From: Pedobacter chitinilyticus
Lineage (GTDB): Bacteria > Bacteroidota > Bacteroidia > Sphingobacteriales > Sphingobacteriaceae
NCBI RefSeq assembly: GCF_003313385.1
Contig: NZ_QMHN01000002.1
Location: forward strand, 1 to 64,000
Length of the DNA stretch: 64,000 nt
Reading direction: 5' to 3'
The translations under genes and the position numbers were made by a program. Below, piece after piece: positions 24,884 through 35,700 of this stretch; position 1 is the first letter of the stretch, and each line of letters starts with the position of its first letter. The notes beneath the pieces were generated by a model that made no database searches, was not told where the DNA came from, and saw only the letters and a program-made list of their open reading frames with translations.

Positions 24884-27800
24884 CTATTTTTGATATCCTT
24901 TGGTATGCGGAACCAGCTTGAACGCTTTATTTAAAGCTTTAATATAGCCAGTTACTCCATGACTAAAGCTTGCTCCTGCTTTTAATTGAGGAGGCCCGAC
25001 TGCGCCGCCTCCTGAAACGCCGCTCCAAGTCTTCTCGTATTTATAATTATTATCAAAATCGTATACTTTTCCCATACCTGGCCAAACCTCTGGTTGATTA
25101 GACTGCAGGTTGTTCCCCCACCAATAATTGCCAGATACTGCACCCACTCCAGCATTGTAAGCTGAAACGTTTCCTAGATAATCATTCATAGTCATATTCT
25201 GATCTCCAGAAGATCCGATATAATCCCCAGCAAATACTGAAACTCCAGCCCCAACAGACAAACCTAAAGTACCTGAGGCGGTTGCGAAGAAAGCCCCATT
25301 TCCGGCGTCTTTACCATCTAAAAAGTATGCGTATTGAAAACCTACAGAAGCTCCTCCTCCCACCGTAAACTCTCCTCCAATATTAATCCCAATAACATCT
25401 ACATCGGGAAGCTTATTTGTAATTTTATTTAAATTAATATTTAAATCCTTCCCAACACTGACACTCTCGATTTTAACGTCCTTATCAATTTTATCAGTAT
25501 AATATGTCGCGATAAGATTGCCCTCACTATCTTTAAAACGAATGTCCGTTGCCTCCATCCCATCAGGATCAATAAACCTCATCGGATTATTAAATACATA
25601 ATTATACGGCGAATACCTCCTCATTTTCTCAGCCAACGGATCTATCACATTCCACCTTCCAATAATCGGATCATAGAACCTTGCCCCGTAATCATACTGT
25701 TCCAGTTCATCCTGCAACTCCTTGCCATTATAAAGATACTTATTCTGTAGCGAAACTGCACCGATATCATTCAATGCAGATTTCCTCATCCCGAAGGCAT
25801 AATAGTTATCACGCTGTAATACCTCAATGGCGCTGCCGTTCACCTTGAAAGTTGCCCTAACGTTGCCCAAATGGTCGTTCAGATTATATTCATAAGTGTA
25901 AGCTCCATTGCTGTTCCTGGCAATCCCCTCCTCGGTCTGGATGAAATCAATGACGTTATTGGTGTACTGGATGCCGCCCACATAATCCGTAATGGTGGTA
26001 GCTCCTGTGGTGGATACCTTCCTCAGCTTAGCTCCAGTAGCATCGTAGGTATAGGTAAGGTTCAAACCACTCTTGCTGGCAGTAGTGGGCAAACTCAGGT
26101 GGTTGTAGCTAATCGTTACCCCGTTACGCCCATCGGTAGTGGCATTGCCATTGGCATCATATACATAAGTACCTGTTAAGCCTGAGACGCTTTGCAGTTG
26201 ATTGCCCGTGTAGCTATAGGTCTTTACGCCTGTACCATCACGGTTAAGGCTGAGGATATTGCCCATCACATCATAATCCAGTACCTCCGTCATACCGCTG
26301 GAGGTTGCATTATACAACCTGTTCAACTTGTCATATTGATAGGTGAACGTATTGTTCCCGTTATTCGTGTAAATCTGCCCTGAGATATTGCCGTTGAACT
26401 GTTGATGGGCGCCATCGTTGTACTGCAAGGTCATATTAAACAATGGCGCACTGTTGCTGGTCTTCAGCCAGCCACGCTCATTGTAGGTAAAATTAGTCGC
26501 TTGCATGCCGTTATGTAGTTCCTTCGCCCTCAGCTGACCAATCTCATTGTAACGCATTTCAGAGAGCAGCACCTCCGTTCCACCCGTCTGCGGAGTACCG
26601 TAGGTAGTTTGATAAGTCTTGCTTTTACGGCCCATGTGGTCGTACTCGTAGCGGTTGGCCACTACCGTACTGTTGCCGTTATTCAAATGCGTGCGGGTGG
26701 TGTTCTTCACACTCCCGTCAAAGTTGTACTCCGTATCCACTACATCCGTACCATTGTTCAAATGGTGTTCGCTTTTGACTTGTATCGCACGACCGTAGCT
26801 ATCGTAATAGCTTACAGCAAGCAACATGGTACCCGTGCCCAGTACCGTGGTTCTTGTTCCAGTGGGCAATCCCTTAGTCCTCGCCGAGCTTACCTGCGTG
26901 GTGCCATTGGGCTGGCCAAAAGTATTGTTGTAGAAATCATAATCATCATAATAACTAAAGCCATGATAATAAGTAATATTATTAACTGGAAAAGCCAAAT
27001 TGCTGTAGCCCGTGCCCACAGCATTACTGTTGGCATTGTCACGTTCTTCCCAAAGTACCGCATGCCCATCTACCGCCAACTGCATGGCTGCTATGCCTGC
27101 AGTATTGTTGTACACCCCTGTAATCACAATACGTCCCAAGGCATCATATTTGGTAAATAACCATTGGCCCGCACTGCGCTGTAGAGCGTCCTGCGTGAGC
27201 ACTACCTGATCCAGCTTATTGTAGACCATATGTTCCCAGCCCTTGCCTGGCAACTTCTTCTCGGTCAACCGTTTCAGCCCATCATAGCGGTATTGATAAC
27301 AGAACTGTTCTAGTAGAGTACCATCTGGTACGCCCGCATCGGGATTGGCTCCTGGGGGCAGCACAAAACTGAGGTTGCCCAGGTCATCGTATACATAATA
27401 GGTACTCAGTACCTCGATATTGCCTCCTTTCTCATTGAACATACGTCTGAGCACTATTCGGCCCTCTTTGTCCTTGTACTCCTCTACCGTTCCCTTCTTG
27501 CCATCACTACTTTGCCAGTTCTCATCCTTGCTGATGGTTAAGTACAATTGGTTTGCGCCATAGTTGCCGTCGCTGGCCAAAGTACGTTCATGCTCTTGAC
27601 CTGCCGTAGTTACAACATTGGCTTTGAACAACCTTACCGCAAAGCCCGTAGTGCCATAGTTGGTATCACTATTGTTGGCACCATATGCCAATCTTGTCGT
27701 ATGCTCGTTGGCTACACTCCCTGGCTGCCATGCCCCACCAGAAAAGCCCTGGCGCTCCACACGGTTCAGCGGGCTAGGCTCAAACTTGGTAATGCTAAAT

Positions 27801-28216
27801 GGATAGTCAGTTTTTACCACATTACCATCCCAACCGGTAGGCAATGTCTTATAATAATTGGACTGGTTGGTAAACCCGCTGGTCTTGTAACTGCCGTCAG
27901 CAGCCGTCTGCTCAGCATAGGGCAAATATTTTTTGCTCTCACGTCCCAGGGCATCATATTCAAATACCTGCACCAGATCCTTTCCTGCGGGGCTCCCCTG
28001 CCAAGTCACCGTCTGTAAAGGGCGACCAAGGCCATCAAAATACTGGATGGTGCGGTTGGCCTGACTCACAGGAAGTCCTGCCAACGAAGCCACAGTGGTT
28101 TTTCCAGAAACCTTTACCGAGGTTTCCATCACATAGTTTTGATTGGTGCTTGGACTTTGAGCAAATGCCGTCAGTCCCGTTCCAAATAATATACTTGTAA
28201 TCAATAGCTTCTTCAT
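24884..28216 (-). CDS. RHS repeat protein A with DUF6443 head and variable C-terminal domain
   Basis: A 1110-aa secreted protein. Signal peptide (1-19, LTAFAQ), DUF6443 domain (about 25-150; PLQTVTWQGSPAGKDLVQ), then RHS/YD repeats (YDALGR, YEYDHMGRKSK, YDKLNRLYN, YDANGN) that build the hollow RHS shell, and the RHS-associated core LNDHLGNVRATFK ... YGARFYDPIIGRWNVIDPLAE ... YNYVFNNPMRFIDPDGM near 880. The last 225 residues are a glycine-rich variable domain (VGGGASVGF, LGLSVGAGVSVFAG) of unknown activity. By family logic the shell encases a C-terminal toxin. Transcribed with its partner 6 nt upstream. Confidence 0.88.
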   Translation of the reverse strand: MKKLLITSILFGTGLTAFAQSPSTNQNYVMETSVKVSGKTTVASLAGLPVSQANRTIQYFDGLGRPLQTVTWQGSPAGKDLVQVFEYDALGRESKKYLPYAEQTAADGSYKTSGFTNQSNYYKTLPTGWDGNVVKTDYPFSITKFEPSPLNRVERQGFSGGAWQPGSVANEHTTRLAYGANNSDTNYGTTGFAVRLFKANVVTTAGQEHERTLASDGNYGANQLYLTISKDENWQSSDGKKGTVEEYKDKEGRIVLRRMFNEKGGNIEVLSTYYVYDDLGNLSFVLPPGANPDAGVPDGTLLEQFCYQYRYDGLKRLTEKKLPGKGWEHMVYNKLDQVVLTQDALQRSAGQWLFTKYDALGRIVITGVYNNTAGIAAMQLAVDGHAVLWEERDNANSNAVGTGYSNLAFPVNNITYYHGFSYYDDYDFYNNTFGQPNGTTQVSSARTKGLPTGTRTTVLGTGTMLLAVSYYDSYGRAIQVKSEHHLNNGTDVVDTEYNFDGSVKNTTRTHLNNGNSTVVANRYEYDHMGRKSKTYQTTYGTPQTGGTEVLLSEMRYNEIGQLRAKELHNGMQATNFTYNERGWLKTSNSAPLFNMTLQYNDGAHQQFNGNISGQIYTNNGNNTFTYQYDKLNRLYNATSSGMTEVLDYDVMGNILSLNRDGTGVKTYSYTGNQLQSVSGLTGTYVYDANGNATTDGRNGVTISYNHLSLPTTASKSGLNLTYTYDATGAKLRKVSTTGATTITDYVGGIQYTNNVIDFIQTEEGIARNSNGAYTYEYNLNDHLGNVRATFKVNGSAIEVLQRDNYYAFGMRKSALNDIGAVSLQNKYLYNGKELQDELEQYDYGARFYDPIIGRWNVIDPLAEKMRRYSPYNYVFNNPMRFIDPDGMEATDIRFKDSEGNLIATYYTDKIDKDVKIESVSVGKDLNINLNKITNKLPDVDVIGINIGGEFTVGGGASVGFQYAYFLDGKDAGNGAFFATASGTLGLSVGAGVSVFAGDYIGSSGDQNMTMNDYLGNVSAYNAGVGAVSGNYWWGNNLQSNQPEVWPGMGKVYDFDNNYKYEKTWSGVSGGGAVGPPQLKAGASFSHGVTGYIKALNKAFKLVPHTKGYQK

Positions 28217-28222
28217 AGCGCG

Positions 28223-31200
28223 TTAAGGTTTATAGTGATAATCATAGGCTTTAACAAGGTCACCAAAGCGATCCTTAAGGGACATCAGACGTCCATAAAC
28301 ATCATATTCAAATCGCTGCAACTGTGCAGGCTCCAAAATGTCTCTTACACCAAACAGTGGGAAATAAGTAAACGACTTCATAGGAAGGGCATCTGAAGGA
28401 TAGATCATCACATCATCGATAATGCCACTGATCGACATCGATGGGCTGTAGGCCTGCGAAACCATATTCCATTTGCTACCGTTCCAGCTCCAATAGTTCA
28501 ACACATAGTTTTTTCCATTAGGAGGCACAAAACTAAGCGTGAAATTACCATTATAAGACAAACCTCCAGTATGGCCGATAGCATAATTTCCATTGGTTTC
28601 AAAATCCGCCACATAAATTTCTGAAGCATCTGCATTATCAAATAATGCTTTCAAACGCAAGCCATCAGGTTGCCATAGCAGACCACTCTTCGATCCCTCA
28701 AAAGCACTAACAGTTAAAGGAGCGCCTTTGCCATTATAAGCATGAATAGCTTCTTTCACTCGATAACTTCCAGCGGGTAAAAGTTGCGAAGAATGATGTG
28801 CCATTGGAGCATATCCAGCCGTTTTCACTTGATAGGTAGCCGAAGCCCTAAGCGCCGAACCGAAGGTCGCAAAGTCCGTAGCTTCTCCAGAAATCAATGT
28901 CTGTTCTACCCCACCATCAAGTCTCCAAAGCTCCGTTTTCACAGCATTAGCAATTCTATTTTCAGCAACCAGTTGGTTAAACTGCCACAAACCAGTAAAA
29001 TCATAAGGATAATATAGCTTCGTTTTGATACTACCATCGCTGGTTTGTTTGGTAATGGTCTTGGTTTGGTGCATCAAATCGTAGGTATAGCTCTGCTCCG
29101 ACACTATTGCAGCTCCATTCTCATAAGTGGCTTCCTTTTGCCATTGTTTCAGAGAATTGCCGTAAATCGGATATTCTTGTCGAACCACAAATTGTTTATA
29201 GTCATTAACACCTGTATTGGCAGAGTAGGCAAGACCAGTTTTTAAAGACCTAAAATTTTCGTTCGCATGTTCCTCTATCGTAATCGCGTAACTATTTTCA
29301 ACCAGCTTAAGCAAAGTTCCTGAAGCATTGTAGGTCTGTTCCTTTAACGGAAGTGCCGCAGCCCAAGAAATATATTCGCCTGGCAAAAAGGGATAAGAAC
29401 CCGATCCCCCTCTATGAATAAGATCACTAAATTCATAAACCGTTTTGCCATTAGGAGTACTATTGCCCTCAAGTTCCTGTACAGTCACCCTGTTGTAGCC
29501 AATGGGGCTACCTTGTACCGAGCCCAAGGGTTGGCCCGATTCGCTGCTTCGATTAAAAAGATCTACTTTACCTGCTAAAAAGTTCGGGCCGTCGTATAAT
29601 TCTCTGGTAGTTAAATAAAAAAAGCCATTAGTAGGCAGCGCGGCCAATTTCCCAGACGAACGCCCATTATCCATAAGATAACTAAAAGCCTTAGCAGAGG
29701 CAGGGATAGTAGCCGCTGTATCCAAATAATTGGTAATGCGCTTTGCCCTTAGGCCACCCACCAGTGTATTTTTAAAGCCCGTTTTATAACTAGCCGAAAC
29801 ATTCACGCTAAATTCCACGGGATATAAAAAGGCCGTACTCATTTGCACCTCCACTTTATATGGTCCCGAAGCAGGCAAGCTAAAACCGTTGAGCACAACT
29901 TCGCCAATATTCTTTATTTGCCCATAAGTCCCACTATACAATACGGTCGACCAAGTTCCCGCGGCATTACTCAGCACAATGTTAATCGGCGTGTTGTCTA
30001 TATCTTCTTCAATCCACCATACGGGTTCTCCTGGCTGGGGCACAATCCTGCTTAACTCCATAAATTTTATGTAGAAATCTACCGCTCCAGGAGCATCACT
30101 AAAATCATAAGGATAAGCAATGTTAACAGTTGTTTTCCCTACGTTATAAGGACCTTTCTTTTTATAATCGATAAAAAAATCATTCTCCCCATAAGCCTCG
30201 TTAGCTTCCATCTCATATACCGTACTTCCTCCTGTAGGGTAAATAATTTTTTGTAACGAGCCCGATTTAACGGCTTCCGCATCTGTTCTTCTATCAGAAC
30301 CATCCAAAAATGGATCAAAAGCCATCCCAAGAGTAAGTTTTGGAATAAGTGTTCCTGCGCCAGAAGTATTTGCATATCCCCAATAATCTATAGAAGTAGA
30401 TGATCTTGCAGGCAAACTGCCATAGTAGCTAAAAATATAAGGAGGCTCTTGTTGCTGAAATGCAGACTTACGAAGTTCAAAAAGCTGCAACCTGCCGTTA
30501 AAATAACCTTGGGTCAATTTAAAATCATAGGCATAACCTGCATTATTAATTAAAATTCGATTCAAAGCATAGCCCCCAGTAAGATCCGTCCTTGAGCCGT
30601 AGCTAAAATCCACAAAAGTGCTATCTGGAAAACTAATTTTCTTTAACCTAAGGGCATACACGTGTGCATAAGTACTGGAACGAGAATGCTCATCTGTGTA
30701 GCCCACTGGCGTACCTTCTAATGGGTTGCCTGAGAGATTAATCGCCTTGCTTTCAGAATATCCTGTTTCATAACTTTGGAAACCACCATCATAATCAAAA
30801 CGAATGCTGCTTTGACGGTCGGCAGACTTAATTTCAGAAAGATACCAACTAGAAGTATATTCATTCACATAATTCTCATTAAGCCCTTTTCCTGTAGTAA
30901 GCAGGGTATGCACAGTACTAGCCGTGGTTTCAGTCGCACTAAAAACATATAGCCTACCCTCATCATCAATCACTTCAAAACCATTCAATTGGAAAGGATG
31001 TAACCTAATGGGATTGATCTTCAAATTATCTAAGGATTGAATTAGAATAGAACCGTTTTTACCGATAAAAAACTTACCGCTCTTCCCATTAAAATTATAG
31101 AAAAAGATATCCTGAGCACCATCAAGGGAATTTCCTTCAATATCAAGTACCGTTTGAAAATCTGTCGGACTATTCGTCAAATTCACCGCATAACCTAAAC

Positions 31201-31627
31201 CCACCTGCGGAGTTAAAATACCCCCACTGTATAGCGGCGTAGAGATATTGGGCAAAACTGAAGTATTCAAAAAACCAAGTGCCGCTTCATCTGGTCGCCC
31301 TCGCATCGTCCTAGTGATCACGCCACCTGCATTCAAGCTCCAACCTAAACCGACGTTAGAGGCTATCTCCTCTACCTTCACGCCACCTGCATGGTAGTTT
31401 AACGAAACATCGAGTGAAAGACCGCTAACTTCATTTTTCCAGTTGTAGATCGGAACACCTACTTGGGGCACGCCCGTATGGGTATTTACTGGAATATCCA
31501 CAAATTTGGCCAAAGCCGCGGCATTTGGAGAGGGCGGCACATACCTATTGGCAGGATTGTGCTGCTGTGCATAAAGGGAGGTAGCTAATAAGGAAGCTAC
31601 GGCTAAAAAAAAGCTTTTTTTGATCAT
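28223..31627 (-). CDS. SpvB/TcdB-like RHS partner protein A
   Basis: A 1134-aa exported protein (signal 1-20, SLYAQ). The N-terminal third resembles SpvB/TcaC/TcdB-type proteins: VGVPIYNWKNEVSGLSLDVS, YHAGGVKVEEIASNVGLGWS and GGVITRTMRG. The remainder is a beta-rich YD-like protein ending FGVRDILEPAQLQRFEYDVY...AYDYHYKP. It lacks the RHS core and toxin domain and is 6 nt ahead of RHS-A. In Bacteroidota such large proteins precede RHS genes and may complete the cage or act in surface assembly. Duplicate copy at 32737-36147. Confidence 0.8.
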   Translation of the reverse strand: MIKKSFFLAVASLLATSLYAQQHNPANRYVPPSPNAAALAKFVDIPVNTHTGVPQVGVPIYNWKNEVSGLSLDVSLNYHAGGVKVEEIASNVGLGWSLNAGGVITRTMRGRPDEAALGFLNTSVLPNISTPLYSGGILTPQVGLGYAVNLTNSPTDFQTVLDIEGNSLDGAQDIFFYNFNGKSGKFFIGKNGSILIQSLDNLKINPIRLHPFQLNGFEVIDDEGRLYVFSATETTASTVHTLLTTGKGLNENYVNEYTSSWYLSEIKSADRQSSIRFDYDGGFQSYETGYSESKAINLSGNPLEGTPVGYTDEHSRSSTYAHVYALRLKKISFPDSTFVDFSYGSRTDLTGGYALNRILINNAGYAYDFKLTQGYFNGRLQLFELRKSAFQQQEPPYIFSYYGSLPARSSTSIDYWGYANTSGAGTLIPKLTLGMAFDPFLDGSDRRTDAEAVKSGSLQKIIYPTGGSTVYEMEANEAYGENDFFIDYKKKGPYNVGKTTVNIAYPYDFSDAPGAVDFYIKFMELSRIVPQPGEPVWWIEEDIDNTPINIVLSNAAGTWSTVLYSGTYGQIKNIGEVVLNGFSLPASGPYKVEVQMSTAFLYPVEFSVNVSASYKTGFKNTLVGGLRAKRITNYLDTAATIPASAKAFSYLMDNGRSSGKLAALPTNGFFYLTTRELYDGPNFLAGKVDLFNRSSESGQPLGSVQGSPIGYNRVTVQELEGNSTPNGKTVYEFSDLIHRGGSGSYPFLPGEYISWAAALPLKEQTYNASGTLLKLVENSYAITIEEHANENFRSLKTGLAYSANTGVNDYKQFVVRQEYPIYGNSLKQWQKEATYENGAAIVSEQSYTYDLMHQTKTITKQTSDGSIKTKLYYPYDFTGLWQFNQLVAENRIANAVKTELWRLDGGVEQTLISGEATDFATFGSALRASATYQVKTAGYAPMAHHSSQLLPAGSYRVKEAIHAYNGKGAPLTVSAFEGSKSGLLWQPDGLRLKALFDNADASEIYVADFETNGNYAIGHTGGLSYNGNFTLSFVPPNGKNYVLNYWSWNGSKWNMVSQAYSPSMSISGIIDDVMIYPSDALPMKSFTYFPLFGVRDILEPAQLQRFEYDVYGRLMSLKDRFGDLVKAYDYHYKP

Positions 31628-32030
31628 GCGTTATTTAGTGGTTTAAAATATAAATGAAGGATTGGATACAAATTTTAAAGCAACCTAAAACGGTTGCATC
31701 CTTTTGGATTTAAACAAATAAAAATAAGGGATATAGGTTGCCTCTAAAAGGCTTGATGAACAAACGGAACAACAAATTGTTGCTAAATTAAACTGAGGAG
31801 CGATAATTAGCATAGAAGTGTTAATGAATATAACCAAAGCTAATCAATAACAAATAAAGATGCAAGCCATCTAAGAAATTGGAAGCAAGCTATTTCTTCA
31901 TGCAAACCACTTCGAATTAAACCTTATCTCAATGATTATTAACCACATAATGAATTGCAGTTATGACATCAATAAAACTAAAGAGATAAAAAGGGAAAAT
32001 AAATCACATTTCACCAAACCTTTTGATGGC

Positions 32031-32126
32031 GCTAGTGTTCTACAGCTATAAATCTTCAAAAAGTTTGTTTGGTTATGCCCACCGATGGATGTCAGTGGGC
32101 TTTATTTTTTTGCTCGCAACACTAGC
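32031..32126. ncRNA. Conserved structured non-coding element, copy 1
   Basis: An outer stem GCTAGTGTT (32031-32039) / AACACTAGC (32118-32126) encloses a hairpin GCCCAC (32077-32082) / GTGGGC (32095-32100) that is followed on the plus strand by TTTATTTTTTT. It is unchanged in the second copy at 36552-36647. It may be a small RNA with its own terminator on the plus strand, an attenuator, or a mobile-element end. No expression evidence. The rest of the 31628-32324 gap shows GCAACC/GGTTGC (31680-31697) and no gene. Confidence 0.45.
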
Positions 32127-32324
32127 AAGCACCTACGATCATAAAAGCGACATACGCCGCTACACTAAATGATCATTACGAAAGTGAGTTATACAATGCA
32201 AAAAATGAATGAGCACCGTCAAATCCCTTCTCCTTTTTACGAGTACCTGTTCCGATCTATCGGAAGGGCTAGGGAGAGGTTCATACGACAACTCCCCCAA
32301 ACTTGCCACGTATTACCCCTCAAA

Positions 32325-32621
32325 CTATTTGGTCATCACCACATAAACCGTCCAAAACAAAGCATTGATCCAAAAGAACAAAAAAGCTCTTCTAATGATT
32401 TTAACCTTATTAAAAGACAAAGGGAGTAAATATAAAAGCAGAATAATGACAGGAAAAACAAGTATTACTCCCTTTACAATCCAAAGCATCCAAGCTGAAT
32501 CATCAGAAGGTACTGGAAGATATATCCCCAAAAGATGATATACCAAAAGACCTAGAGACAAGTAAGAGAATACAATTCCAGGAATAATTAAAATTATGGT
32601 GAATACCTTAAGGATTTTCAT
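32325..32621 (-). CDS. Small three-helix membrane protein, RHS-locus orphan
   Basis: A 98-aa protein with hydrophobic helices at about 4-33 (FTIILIIPGIVFSYLSLGLL), 47-68 (IVKGVILVFPVIILLLYLLP) and 78-97. No family recognised. It sits downstream of partner B and upstream of partner A; the second copy at 36986-37138 is broken. A small membrane protein in a polymorphic-toxin locus suggests immunity to a membrane-active toxin, but no toxin pairs with it in this window. Confidence 0.6.
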   Translation of the reverse strand: MKILKVFTIILIIPGIVFSYLSLGLLVYHLLGIYLPVPSDDSAWMLWIVKGVILVFPVIILLLYLLPLSFNKVKIIRRAFLFFWINALFWTVYVVMTK

Positions 32622-32736
32622 CTCTATCTATTACTTTTTTCTATCTAGCGCAAGCTTCAAATCGTAATTATCCCAATAGTTTTATTCCTAACATATATTT
32701 TTCACCAAAGAGGTGTCAGTATTTTTTCATAAAACG

Positions 32737-35700
32737 TTAGGGTTTATAGTGATAATCATAGGCTTTAACAAGGTCGCCAAAGCGGTCCTTAAGGGACATC
32801 AGACGTCCATAAACATCATATTCAAATCGCTGCAACTGTGCAGGTTCCAAAATATCTCTCACACCAAACAGCGGAAAATAAGTGAACGACTTCAAAGGAA
32901 GGGCATCTGAAGGATAGATCATCACATCATCGATAATGCCGCTAATCGACATCGAGGGACTGTAGGCCTGCGAAACCATATTCCATTTGCTACCGTTCCA
33001 GCTCCAATAGTTCAACACATAATTTTTTCCATTAGGAGGTACAAAACTAAGCGTAAAATTACCATTATAAGACAAACCTCCAGTATGGCCAATAGCATAA
33101 TTTCCATTGGTTTCAAAATCTGCCACATAAATCTCAGAAGCATCTGCATTACCAAATAATGCTTTCAAACGCAAACCATCAGGTTGCCATAGCAAACCAC
33201 TCTTCGGCCCATAAAAAGCACTAATAGTTAAAGGAGCGCCCTTGCCATTATAGGCATGAATAGCTTCTTTCACTCGATAACTTCCAGCAGGCAAAAGCTG
33301 AGAAGAATTACGTGAAATTGGAGCATATCCAGCCGCTTTCACTTGATAGGTAGCCGAGGCCCTGAGCGCCGAGCCGAAGGTCGCAAAGTCTGTAGCTTCT
33401 CCAGAAATAAGCGACTGTTCTACCCCTCCATCAAGTCTCCAAAGCTCCGTTTTCACAGCATTAGCAATTCTATTTTCAGCAACCAGTTGGTTAAACTGCC
33501 ACAAACCAGTAAAATCATAAGGATAATATAGCTTCGTTTTGATACTACCATCGCTGGTTTGTTTGGTAATGGTCTTGGTTTGGTGCATCAAATCGTAGGT
33601 ATAGCTCTGCTCCGACACTATTGCAGCTCCATTCTCATAAGTGGTTTCCTTTTGCCATTGTTTCAGGGAATTGCCGTAAATCGGATATTCTGGCAAAACT
33701 GCAAACTGCTTAAGAGAAACAGTATTACAATTATCTTTATAAATTAAACCTACTTTTAATGAACGGTGATTGTCATTTTCAAATTTATCAACACTCACGC
33801 TATAATCATTCTCTACTTTTTTCAACAGCACACCCGAAGCATTATATATTTCTTCTTTTAATGGCAAACCTGCCCCCCAATTAATGTACTCGCCAGATAA
33901 AAACGGATAAACATGATAAGACCCAAAATTTGTTAAAGAACTGAATTGATAGACCGTTTTGCCATTAATAGCATTATTGCCATCCATTTCTGCCACCGTA
34001 ACCCTCGAATAACCTACTGGACTACCCTGCACAGAACCTAGGGGCTGGGTAGATTCAGAGCTTCTATTGATCAACTGTAAAGTTCCTGGTCCCGAAGGCC
34101 ACCCGCAATTATACCATTGAACTAAGGATGATTTGTAGTAGTTAAAATTAGGAACCACAGAAAGTTTTCCTGAAGATAAATTGTTATTATCCAAATAACT
34201 GAAGCTCTTAACAGAAGCAAGCACCAATTCATTACTATCAAGATAATTAAGAATACGTTTTACCCTTAAGCCGCCTACCAACTTATCTTGAGGCTGGATA
34301 TATACATTTGGTATAATCTGAGCAGAAAATTCAACAGGATAAAGCGTTGCAGTATTTGCTTGAAAATCTAAATAGTAATTACCGCTAGAAGGAACTGTTA
34401 CACCATTTACTGTAATTCCTGTAGCACTTCTAACTTGACCATAAGTACCACTATAAAGTAATTGTGACCAAGTAGCTGCCCCATTTCTTAGAATTATGGA
34501 AACAGGAGTGTTGTCTTCCTCACCCTCTATCCACCAAACAGGCTCTCCAGGTTGAGGAGTAAGCCTACTTGTTTCAACAACTTCAATTCTAAAATCTATC
34601 TTATTATCCAATACATTTTCACAACTGATTAATTGTGGGGTATTCAAGTTCCCTTTATAAAAATTTAAAATATTAAGTTGCTGCTTATTCACGAAATAGT
34701 TTGTTTGGTCAAAAGCATCGTTACATTCCATTTCATATACTGTGCTTCCCCCTGTCGGATAAACTATTCGCGCTAAAGACCCATACTTAACTGCCTGTGC
34801 ATCTGGCCTTCTATCAGAGCCCTCCAAAAACACATCATCAGAACGGTCCCCTAACGAAAGAATTGAAGAGATTCGAGATGTAATATTACGTTGGGTACCC
34901 ACAGCATACCCCCAATAGTCTTGGCTCATTGAATCATGTGAAGGAAGTCCTGTATGATAAAAGAATTGATAAGGTATTTCTACCTCCATACCTGCAAATT
35001 TATTGAGTTTTAGCAACTTTAACCTCGCGTCTTGGTATCCTTGTTCCAAATTAAAACCATAATTACTCGTTCCTTCACCTATAGTTATACGCTTTAATGC
35101 ATGAGACCCATTTAAATCCAACCTATAGCCATTTTCATAAGTAAATTCAACAAATGTTTCATCGGGAAACCTAATTTTTTTTATGCTTACCCCAAACAAT
35201 TGTATAGCATTATACGATGCAGTATGGCTATTCAGCGTTCCTGGAGCATTTCCTGATAAAAAATCGGTATTATAGTTATAGCTTTTTGACTCGGAGAAGC
35301 CTGTATTATACGAATGAAAACCACTATCGTAATCAAAAAAAATAGAGGTTTGCCTATCAGCAGACTTAATCTCAGAGAGATACCAACTAGAAACATATTC
35401 GATGGGAGGCGATTGGTTTAAACCACTGTGACCTGTACTAGTAGTTAATTCCGTATCTTTGAATATATATAATCTGCCTTGCTCATCTATGACCTCAAAA
35501 TAGGTAATTTTGTTACCTCCTGTTTGTACGGGGTTAATCTTAAGGTTATCCAGAGATTGAATCAATATAGAGCCATTTTTCCCAATAAAAAATTTTCCAC
35601 TCTTCCCATTAAAATTATAATAGAAAATATCTTGTAGACCATCTGTCAAGTTGGCCTCTATATCCAATACTGTTTGAATGTAAGTAGGGTTGTTAGTACT

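Larger units (their letters stand above)
28223..32640. repeat. Tandem segmental duplication, unit 1
   Basis: This unit (partner gene, about 700 nt intergenic DNA, small membrane-protein gene) corresponds to 32737-37140. The offset is about 4515-4521 nt. The ends of the partner genes are nearly identical (last about 330 residues), the middle parts have diverged, and positions 32001-32373 are identical to 36522-36894. Confidence 0.85.

Noticed and set aside
26609..27160. 183-aa plus-strand ORF inside RHS-A
   Set aside because: Antisense shadow of the YD-repeat region; similar shadows occur throughout the RHS genes.
32169..32429. Plus-strand ORF repeated at 36690-37055 with an identical 70-residue N-terminus
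   Set aside because: The identity follows from the identical duplicated DNA. The 3' end runs antisense through the small membrane-protein gene, and the product lacks domain-like composition.
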